Source: JANOZM01 sp031429355 (GTDB lineage: Bacteria > Pseudomonadota > Gammaproteobacteria > Burkholderiales > Burkholderiaceae_E). Taken from it: a DNA stretch of 64,000 nt. The notes under the pieces were generated by a model, which did not search any database, was not told the DNA's origin, and was given only the letters and a program-made list of their open reading frames with translations. The DNA is taken from the NCBI GenBank assembly GCA_031429355.1, contig JANOZM010000013.1:62001-126000 (forward strand), written 5' to 3'. The translations under genes and the position numbers were made by a program. Positions 57,760 to 64,000 of this stretch are shown piece by piece. The stretch's first letter is position 1. The number at the start of each line of letters is the position of its first letter.

Positions 57760-59595
57760 TTACTTGGCTTTCGTGTCTTTTAAGCTAACTGCAAGATTAA
57801 ATGCGCCGGTTGCTTTTGCAGGTTGACCAATCGAATAGACCAGATCGCGCGCGAAATAGCCAAAGCGCTCAAATTGAAAGTATGGCGTGGCGCTATCGTT
57901 GTTTACGGAAGGTTCCACATACGATTGCTTGGCTTGGTGCGAATTGGGGTTCAGTTCGGTTAAAAAATCCACCTCGCTCGTGCCGGGTTGATCCACTGCA
58001 AATAAGCGGTCGTAAATGTTTAAAGTTGCTGGCACGGCATCGCGGCAAGCAACCCACGTAATGGCGCTTTTTACTTTGTAGTTGTTGGCGCCGTCGGTCC
58101 CGCTACGACTATCAGGAAAATATTCGGCTTTAACTTTTGTAACGGTACCGCTTGCATCGATTTCGTAACCGGTACACTTAATAACGTAACCATACTTTAG
58201 GCGAACGCTATTGCCCGGGAACAAACGATGGTAGCCCTTGCTTGGTTCGATCATAAAATCACTTTGATCGATCCATAGTTCGCGTCCTAATGTGAATTGC
58301 CGTGTACCACGCTCAAGCTGCTGAGGATGGATTGGGGCGCTGCACTCGATGACCGTGTCTTTTGGCATGTTTTCGATGACCAATAAAACTGGGTCTATGA
58401 CGGCCATAGCGCGTTGTGCACGGCTTTCTAGGTCGTCGCGTAGGGCTTGCTCTAGGGTGCTGTAATCAATCCAGCCATCGGATTTGCTCACTCCAATGCG
58501 CTCGCAAAACAAGCGAATAGACTCGGGGGTGTAGCCCCGGCGGCGCATTCCGTAGAGGGTCGGCATACGCGGGTCATCCCAACCACTGACGTGACCCTCG
58601 TTAACTAGCTGCTGCAATTTGCGTTTACTAGTAATAACCGTCGTTAAATTTAAGCGCGCAAATTCTATTTGCTCGGGCACTGGTTTTTGCAACAGACCTG
58701 CGCTACTTAATTTATAGAGCAACCAGTCGTAAAACGGACGGTGATCGGCGAACTCTAAAGTGCAAACCGAATGGGTAATATTTTCTAGTGCATCCGAAAT
58801 TGGGTGTGCAAAATCGTACATTGGGTAAATACACCAAGCATCCCCGGTACGGTGATGATGGGCGCGACGAATTCGGTAAATCGTTGGGTCGCGCATGTTC
58901 ATGTTGGGCGATGCCATATCAATTTTGGCACGCAGCACATGACTACTATCAGCAAAATCACCCGCTCGCATTTGCGCGAATAAGCTTAGGTTTTCTTCTA
59001 TGCTGCGGCTGCGAAACGGAGAATCTTGCCCACCTTGGGTCAGGGTTCCTCGCATGGCGCGCATTTGTTCGGCTGTTTGGCTTTCAACATAGGCATCGCC
59101 GCTTTTAATTAAAGCTACGGCACACAAATACAGCTGCTCAAAATAATCACTGGCGTAATACAAATTGGTTTCGCTGCCGTGCTGCCAATCGAATCCTAAC
59201 CAATGAACCGAATCAATAATAGAGTCAACATATTCTTGGTCTTCTTTAATTGGATTGGTGTCATCAAAACGCATATGGCAATAACCCGCATAATCTTGGG
59301 CTAAGCCAAAGTTTAGGCAAATCGATTTTGCATGACCAATATGCAAATAGCCGTTTGGCTCGGGCGGAAAGCGCGTACGAATTTTTGCGCTGTCGATCAA
59401 ACCTTGGCTTTGTTGGTCCGCGAGACCCGGAGCACCAATCCACCGACGCGTGGCGTACTTACCCTGGGCTAGCTCGGCGTCAATACGATTGCGCACAAAA
59501 TTGGTTATGTGCGCTTCGGATTTTTCGGACGGCGTTGTGCTTGACGTTGGGTTTGTCGTTAAGGTTTTAGCGTTTGGTAGTGCTGGGTTAGTCAT
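57760..59595 (-). CDS. glnS: Glutaminyl-tRNA synthetase
   Basis: A 611-residue class I synthetase that charges tRNA-Gln. The HIGH-type motif is in TRFPPEPNGYLHIGHAKSI (about 74-92), followed by MRFDDTNP; the KMSKS counterpart is VITSKRKLQQL near 315. The C-terminal beta-barrel anticodon-binding part is complete (FTLGRELWIDQSDFM, YFQFERFGYFARD). About 35 Ser/Thr-rich residues precede the family core. Stand-alone gene. Confidence 0.95.
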   Translation of the reverse strand: MTNPALPNAKTLTTNPTSSTTPSEKSEAHITNFVRNRIDAELAQGKYATRRWIGAPGLADQQSQGLIDSAKIRTRFPPEPNGYLHIGHAKSICLNFGLAQDYAGYCHMRFDDTNPIKEDQEYVDSIIDSVHWLGFDWQHGSETNLYYASDYFEQLYLCAVALIKSGDAYVESQTAEQMRAMRGTLTQGGQDSPFRSRSIEENLSLFAQMRAGDFADSSHVLRAKIDMASPNMNMRDPTIYRIRRAHHHRTGDAWCIYPMYDFAHPISDALENITHSVCTLEFADHRPFYDWLLYKLSSAGLLQKPVPEQIEFARLNLTTVITSKRKLQQLVNEGHVSGWDDPRMPTLYGMRRRGYTPESIRLFCERIGVSKSDGWIDYSTLEQALRDDLESRAQRAMAVIDPVLLVIENMPKDTVIECSAPIHPQQLERGTRQFTLGRELWIDQSDFMIEPSKGYHRLFPGNSVRLKYGYVIKCTGYEIDASGTVTKVKAEYFPDSRSGTDGANNYKVKSAITWVACRDAVPATLNIYDRLFAVDQPGTSEVDFLTELNPNSHQAKQSYVEPSVNNDSATPYFQFERFGYFARDLVYSIGQPAKATGAFNLAVSLKDTKAK

Positions 59596-59651
59596 GAGCG
59601 TAAAGCTTTAGTGGTTTGCAAATGCGGGTTTGCAAATGCGGTTTTTTAGTT

Positions 59652-60110
59652 TCAGTTTTCAAATTTTCTACGGATTGCTTCCAAGCGATCACGATTTACG
59701 CCAAAGTCTTTGCTACCTAAGCGTGACGCCGAACGTACGTGAATAACTTGTTCTTTGTTATCTAGCAAAAACTCTAGATCGTCAATGTACTGCATCCATT
59801 TTGTTTGAACTTGCGCGTAAATGTATCCATCTTCGTTTTTAACGATTGATGCGCCTTGCACGTTACCGATCGCGAGCGCCAACCTAGCCATTGCGGCTTG
59901 GCCATCGCCATTAAAGCGCAGTGGTGCGATCGAATGGTAGTCTTGGGTTTGGTGTTGACTGCATACAGAGTTGGTGGAACCCAGCTTTGGCGGCGAGAGT
60001 TTGCCATCAATTGCGCCTAGACCAGGTGGTTGTTTACCTCGAAACAAGCCTAATCGGCCCGCCGCAATAACGGCAATGATTAGAATCAGTAAATAGATTA
60101 AAAAACGCAT
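59652..60110 (-). CDS. DUF1499 membrane-anchored protein
   Basis: A 152-residue protein with an N-terminal membrane segment (MRFLIYLLILIIAVIAAG). The DUF1499 pattern follows: STNSVCSQHQT, DDLEFLLDNKEQVIHVRSASRLGSKDFGVNRDRLEAIR. Function unknown. The ATG at 60110 is used; a 13-codon longer frame exists. It lies downstream of the dehydrogenase-like gene on the same strand. Confidence 0.75.
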   Translation of the reverse strand: MRFLIYLLILIIAVIAAGRLGLFRGKQPPGLGAIDGKLSPPKLGSTNSVCSQHQTQDYHSIAPLRFNGDGQAAMARLALAIGNVQGASIVKNEDGYIYAQVQTKWMQYIDDLEFLLDNKEQVIHVRSASRLGSKDFGVNRDRLEAIRRKFEN

Positions 60111-60187
60111 AAATTTTAAGTTCCCAAAGTTTGCTTGAAACGGAGCCAAGCGTTTGCTTGGGGTTTAAGCCAAGCGTTTGCTCGGGG

Positions 60188-61081
60188 CTAGCCCAAACGT
60201 TTTATTAAGCTCGAAGTATCCCACCTTCCGCCGCCTAAACGTTGAACATCAGAGTAGAACTGATCTACTAGAGCGGTTGTAGGCAGTGGCGCACCATTGC
60301 GTCGCGCCTCATCAAGGCATAAACCGAGGTCTTTGCGCATCCAATCAACGGCAAAGCCAAAATCAAATTTATCGTCAACCATAGTATGGCCGCGGTTTTC
60401 CATTTGCCACGATTGGGCTGCACCTTTGCTAATTACATCCAGCACTAGCTTCATATCTAAGTTGGCCGCTTTGCCAAAGTTAATCGCTTCGCTTAAACCT
60501 TGCACTAATCCGGCGATACAAATTTGATTGACCATTTTTGCTAATTGCCCGGCCCCCGCCGGGCCAATTAAAGTACAGGCGCGGGCCATCGCTTGCGCTA
60601 CGGGTTTTATTTGTTCGAACGCTTGTGTATCGCCACCGCACATTATGGTTAGTAAGCCATTAACAGCCCCAGCCTGTCCGCCTGAGACTGGCGCGTCGAT
60701 AAACTGTAAGCCTTTGGTGCTTGCTAGCGTGTTGAGTTCGCGCGCTACATCGGCTGAAGCCGTTGTGTGATCAACAAATATTGCGCCGGTTTTCATGCCT
60801 GCCAATGCACCAGACTCACCTAAGACGATACCGCGCAAATCATCATCGTTGCCGACGCAGGCAAAGACTATGTCCGCGCCTTGAGCCGCCGCAGCAGGCG
60901 TTGCCGCAGAGTTGCCGCCGTATTCTGTAACCCATTGTGCCGCCTTGCTAGCGGTGCGGTTGTAAACCGTTACTTGATGGCCCGCTCGCTGTAAGTGTCC
61001 GGCCATTGGATAGCCCATAACGCCCAAACCAATAAAGGCAAGTTTGCGGGGGGTGATAGCGTCGTAAGTTTTTGTAGTCAT
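60188..61081 (-). CDS. 3-hydroxyisobutyrate dehydrogenase-family oxidoreductase
   Basis: A 297-residue NAD(P)-dependent beta-hydroxyacid dehydrogenase (tartronate semialdehyde reductase/HIBADH family). The Rossmann motif is FIGLGVMGYPMAGHLQRAGH; the substrate loop FIDAPVSGGQAGAVNGLLTIM and the catalytic lysine in AKMVNQ (about 180) are present. A TTG 24 bases upstream also opens the frame; the ATG is preferred. Exact substrate is unresolved. Confidence 0.85.
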   Translation of the reverse strand: MTTKTYDAITPRKLAFIGLGVMGYPMAGHLQRAGHQVTVYNRTASKAAQWVTEYGGNSAATPAAAAQGADIVFACVGNDDDLRGIVLGESGALAGMKTGAIFVDHTTASADVARELNTLASTKGLQFIDAPVSGGQAGAVNGLLTIMCGGDTQAFEQIKPVAQAMARACTLIGPAGAGQLAKMVNQICIAGLVQGLSEAINFGKAANLDMKLVLDVISKGAAQSWQMENRGHTMVDDKFDFGFAVDWMRKDLGLCLDEARRNGAPLPTTALVDQFYSDVQRLGGGRWDTSSLIKRLG

Positions 61082-61128
61082 TGCTGTATTGTTCCGTTTA
61101 GCCAAAAAGTTTAAATTTGATGCGGCAA

Positions 61129-62736
61129 TTAAAATCCGCTAGCTTGTCCGTCACGACGCGGATCACTGGCAGCAATATAGCCGTCGGCTAAGTCATCGCT
61201 TTGACGCCAAATAAATTGACCCGAACCAAAATCCATATACGGATCGGCAATTGATTCCAGGACGTGTCCGCGCGCACGCAAGCCGTCGCGAACCGACAGT
61301 TCCATTGATGCTTCTGCATCGACTGACAATCCGCTGTTGACCTTCCAACGCGGCGCATCACATGCCGCTTGAGGATTTTGTTGGTAATCGACCATGCGGA
61401 TCAACGTTTGAATATGCCCTTGCGGTTGCATATTGCCGCCCATCACACCGAAACTCATTTGTGGTTTGCCGGTTTTAGTTAAGAACGCTGGGATGATGGT
61501 TTGGAAAGGGCGTTTGCCAGGCTCTACGATGTTAGGGTGATTTACATCCGTGCTAAAGCCTTGCCCACGATTTTGTAAAGAAATACCAAACTTGGGCTCG
61601 ACAACACCAGAACCAAAGCCCATGTAGTTCGACTGAATAAAGCTGACCATCATGCCGCTTTGATCAGCGCAGCTTAAGTAAATCGTGCCGCCTTTATTAG
61701 GTTCGCCGTGCTGCCAATTGAGCGCTCGGTCGAGCTGAATATTTTTTGCACGTTGTGCTAAGTAGTAGGGGTCTAGTAAATCTTGTGCAGTTACTTTTTT
61801 CATCGAACTTGAATCAGCAACAAACTTGTAAACGTCGGCAAAAGCTGCCTTCATTGCTTCTATTTGCAAATGCCGTGTTTCGACTGAATCGGCTGAATAT
61901 TGTTGTAAATCGAAGTTTTTCAAAATGCCTAAAGCCATTAGTGCAGCAATGCCTTGGCCGTTTGGTGGAATTTCGTGCAGTGTGTAACCGTGATAATCCA
62001 TACTAATAGGTGTGACCCACTCTGGCTTAAAGTTCGCTAAGTCGCTTAAACTTAGTGATCCACCGTTTGCAGCTGAATGTTCGACCAAGGCCTGTGCAAT
62101 TTCGCCTTCGTAAAATGCGCGCCCTTTGGATTTAGCAATAACTTCTAAACCCCGCGCTGCATTACCAAAAACAAATCGCTCACCGGCATTGGGGGCGCGA
62201 CCACTAGGCATAAAAGCATCGGCAAACCCCGCTTGTGTTTGTAAATGCGGGATTTGTGCGGCCCATTTGTGGGCCAATATATTACTAACGCCATAACCTT
62301 CGCGTGCTAGGCGAATTGCTGGCTGCAAGCACGCCTCAAAACTCAATTGACCAAATTTTTCGTGTAGTGCGGCCCATCCCGCCACTGCGCCTGGCACCGT
62401 TACAGTATCCCAACCGCGTATGGGTATTTTGCCACCATGTTTTTTTGTAAAGTATTGCGCATCCCAAGTTGCTGGTGCTACGCCAGATGCGTTTAAACCG
62501 TGCAGTTTGCCGCCCGCCCAAACAATAGCAAAAGCATCGCTGCCAAGTCCGTTTGAAACAGGTTCGCAAATTGTAAGGGCTGCCGCTGTTGCAATGGCTG
62601 CATCGACCGCGTTGCCACCCGCGTGCAAAATTTGCATGCCGGCTTGCACGGCCAATGGTTGTGAAGTTGCTACAACGTTGCGTGCATAAAGTGGTACGCG
62701 CGTACTAGGGTAGGGGTTGTCAGTTTTAAATTGCAT
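61129..62736 (-). CDS. Gamma-glutamyltransferase-family protein
   Basis: A 535-residue Ntn-hydrolase of the gamma-glutamyltransferase family. N-terminal part: GGNAVDAAIATAAALTICEP and LGSDAFAIVW. The expected nucleophile is T351 in KGGTIYLSCADQSGMMVSFIQSN, where the precursor would split into two chains. PNGQGIAAL and the closing SFGVMGGNMQPQGH are also conserved. No signal peptide is seen, so it may act in the cytoplasm, possibly on gamma-glutamyl or similar amides. The same strand carries the Bug receptor upstream (34-base gap). Confidence 0.85.
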   Translation of the reverse strand: MQFKTDNPYPSTRVPLYARNVVATSQPLAVQAGMQILHAGGNAVDAAIATAAALTICEPVSNGLGSDAFAIVWAGGKLHGLNASGVAPATWDAQYFTKKHGGKIPIRGWDTVTVPGAVAGWAALHEKFGQLSFEACLQPAIRLAREGYGVSNILAHKWAAQIPHLQTQAGFADAFMPSGRAPNAGERFVFGNAARGLEVIAKSKGRAFYEGEIAQALVEHSAANGGSLSLSDLANFKPEWVTPISMDYHGYTLHEIPPNGQGIAALMALGILKNFDLQQYSADSVETRHLQIEAMKAAFADVYKFVADSSSMKKVTAQDLLDPYYLAQRAKNIQLDRALNWQHGEPNKGGTIYLSCADQSGMMVSFIQSNYMGFGSGVVEPKFGISLQNRGQGFSTDVNHPNIVEPGKRPFQTIIPAFLTKTGKPQMSFGVMGGNMQPQGHIQTLIRMVDYQQNPQAACDAPRWKVNSGLSVDAEASMELSVRDGLRARGHVLESIADPYMDFGSGQFIWRQSDDLADGYIAASDPRRDGQASGF

Positions 62737-62770
62737 CGAGGTAGTTTTTTCGCCGGGCTAAAAATACGGA

Positions 62771-63766
62771 TTATTCGGGTTTGATATTGGCGCGTTTAAT
62801 AACGGCTTTCCAGCCATCAAGTTCGTCTTTCACTATCTTAGAAAATTGCTCTGGCGTACCAGAAGCTGGTTCGGCGCCGGCGCGTTCTAAACGTTCAACT
62901 ACGTCGCTCTGTTTTGCAATTGCATTAATTTCTTTGTTTAGACGATCAACGATGGCCCGCGGTGTGTTGGCTGGTGCAAAAACACCAAACCAATTACTGA
63001 GTTCTAAGCCTGGCACCCCCGCTTCCGTAAATGTGGGAACGTTGGGTAAAGATTTTGAACGGGCCTTGCCGCTAACGGCTAAGGGTCGTACTTTGCCGTC
63101 TTTAATATGGGGCTGTGCCGAAACAATGCTGTCCATCAAGTAACCGATTTGTCCTGCCACCAAGTCGGTAATGACTAATCCGGTGCCACGATAAGGAATG
63201 TGCACAACAAACAAACCACCAGCGCGCCATTTAAACAACTCGGCAACTAAGTGGGGGTAGGTGCCAATGCCGCTAGAACCAAAATTGTATTTGCCGGGAT
63301 TGGTCTTAAACAACGTTACCGCTTCTTGTACGGATTTAGCGGGAAAACTATTGCCAACAATCATCACCGACGGTGCATTGGCGAAATGCGCAATGGGGGC
63401 AAAATCGTTTAGCGCGTCATAAGCCATTTTGGGGTTGATGGCCGGTGCAATCGAATGCGTAGAGCTAGTGGCCATTAGAATGGTGTAGCCGTCGGGCGTT
63501 GCCTTTGCGACCGAGTCGGCACCGATTGTGCCACCCGCACCGGGTTTGTTTTCAACAATAACTTGTTGGCCTAATGCGGTGCTTAATTTTAGCGCTAAGG
63601 TACGCCCTAAAATATCGGTGGCACCGCCTGCAGGAAACGGGATAACGAGCTTAATTGTTTTACTGGGATAAGTGGCTCCCGAGCCTTGTGCAAGCACGCT
63701 AGTCGAGGTTAAGCTTGTTACAGCGCCAAAGAAAATGGCTAGTGAGACTAAAGTATTTTTCATCAT
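62771..63766 (-). CDS. Bug-type periplasmic solute receptor
   Basis: A 331-residue Bug receptor with a standard signal peptide (cut near VLAQ at about 26). Motifs: YPSKTIKLVIPFPAGGATDILG, VIVENKPGAGGTIGADSVAKATPDGYTILMA and IPYRGTGLVITDLVAGQIGYL. It starts with ATGATG, whose first ATG overlaps the TGA of the interrupted phosphodiesterase frame (ATGA). The ligand is unknown; the gene order with gamma-glutamyltransferase suggests a glutamyl or carboxylate compound. Confidence 0.9.
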   Translation of the reverse strand: MMKNTLVSLAIFFGAVTSLTSTSVLAQGSGATYPSKTIKLVIPFPAGGATDILGRTLALKLSTALGQQVIVENKPGAGGTIGADSVAKATPDGYTILMATSSTHSIAPAINPKMAYDALNDFAPIAHFANAPSVMIVGNSFPAKSVQEAVTLFKTNPGKYNFGSSGIGTYPHLVAELFKWRAGGLFVVHIPYRGTGLVITDLVAGQIGYLMDSIVSAQPHIKDGKVRPLAVSGKARSKSLPNVPTFTEAGVPGLELSNWFGVFAPANTPRAIVDRLNKEINAIAKQSDVVERLERAGAEPASGTPEQFSKIVKDELDGWKAVIKRANIKPE

Positions 63767-64000
63767 TGTGTTTTGCTCTTAAACAAACCGAGGCGATTGG
63801 TACAAAAGCCATCAGCCCCCCTATGGACTAAATCATCAACTACTTTTGGAACATTAAAGGTATAGCAAAACAATCAGTAGCCTTGCTCCTTAATTGTGCG
63901 GGCGATTGACGCATTCAATAGTCGATCGTTGCAATGAATCGCTTCGCAACCTGAGGCTTGGGCAACCGCTTCTTGGATTGCAGTCAAAGTGTTCTGTGCA
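63763..64000 (-). pseudogene. UgpQ-like phosphodiesterase 3' part with in-frame TGA
   Basis: The frame runs in from the right edge and resembles the C-terminal half of cytoplasmic glycerophosphodiester phosphodiesterases: GCEAIHCNDRLLN...IKEQGY, then LFCYTFNVPKVVDDLVHRGA and DGFCTNRLGLF. A TGA at 63874-63876 falls between the two parts in the same frame, where the family has Arg or Trp (AGLRILVYTVN in UgpQ). The continued frame ends at 63763 and overlaps the Bug start by 4 nt. It is either a nonsense mutation, readthrough or a base-call error. The catalytic half lies outside the window. Confidence 0.7.

Noticed and set aside
63874..63876. Selenocysteine at the in-frame TGA
   Set aside because: The family has Arg or Trp at this place, not Cys, and no recognisable SECIS-like hairpin was identified by eye.

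Overview
The window reads as a chromosomal stretch of a betaproteobacterium, most likely a Burkholderiales member. This is inference from gene content: three stand-alone Bug-type (TTT family) periplasmic receptors, a purC-purE-purK-sua5 run, PEP-CTERM surface proteins, a fused indolepyruvate ferredoxin oxidoreductase, and a LemA/TPM-domain cluster. Base composition looks moderate by eye, near half GC. No rRNA, tRNA, CRISPR array, transposase or prophage was recognised.

Layout. 0-4.4 kb: a diguanylate cyclase, a metallophosphoesterase, a VapC toxin whose antitoxin gene looks decayed, a VOC protein and a remnant of an acetyltransferase gene. 4.4-10.1 kb: one giant surface protein (1930 aa) with a DUF4347 domain, a beta-helix, cadherin-like modules, a 12-bp coding tandem repeat and a C-terminal membrane segment. 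10.2-18.9 kb: a two-armed locus around a perfect 16-bp LacI-type operator (15244-15259). The minus-strand arm holds a gluconolactonase-like protein, a cytochrome b561-like protein and a sugar ABC importer with no ATPase gene. The plus-strand arm holds the LacI/GntR-type regulator, an exported amidohydrolase, a YtkA-like protein and a di-haem MauG/peroxidase-type cytochrome, the last three with 4-nt overlaps. This locus is the best candidate for an incompletely described pathway, possibly periplasmic oxidation and uptake of a sugar or lactone.

18.9-23.6 kb: small stress and accessory genes (DUF1801, OsmC, an NmrA/HxlR divergent pair around a palindrome, a Tdi1/DUF1851 immunity-like protein, DUF6624). 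24-29.4 kb: an acyl-CoA ligase and the indolepyruvate oxidoreductase. 29.4-31 kb: an AbiE-type toxin-antitoxin pair with a 17-bp inverted repeat at its promoter. 31-34.8 kb: DUF2855, an acyl-CoA carboxyltransferase and a Bug receptor. 35-39.8 kb: purine genes, threonylcarbamoyl-AMP synthase and a second Bug receptor. 39.9-43 kb: a DUF1800/DUF1501 pair. 43-50.4 kb: housekeeping and stress genes (trhO, htpX, msrA, pdxH, Sel1-repeat protein, lemA and two TPM proteins).

50.4-53.6 kb: three PEP-CTERM paralogues. Two carry a textbook sigma-54 promoter (TGGCAC-N5-TTGCT) inside a longer conserved upstream block. 53.9-57.7 kb: a DUF3108 protein, an exported rhodanese, an unannotated 35-codon ORF with a strong ribosome binding site overlapping the next start by 4 nt, and a hybrid histidine kinase. 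57.8-64 kb: glnS, DUF1499, a 3-hydroxyisobutyrate dehydrogenase-like enzyme, gamma-glutamyltransferase and a third Bug receptor. At the right edge is the end of a UgpQ-like phosphodiesterase gene interrupted by an in-frame TGA. Several starts were moved from the longest frame to the start supported by a ribosome binding site or by gene overlap; each case is stated in its entry.
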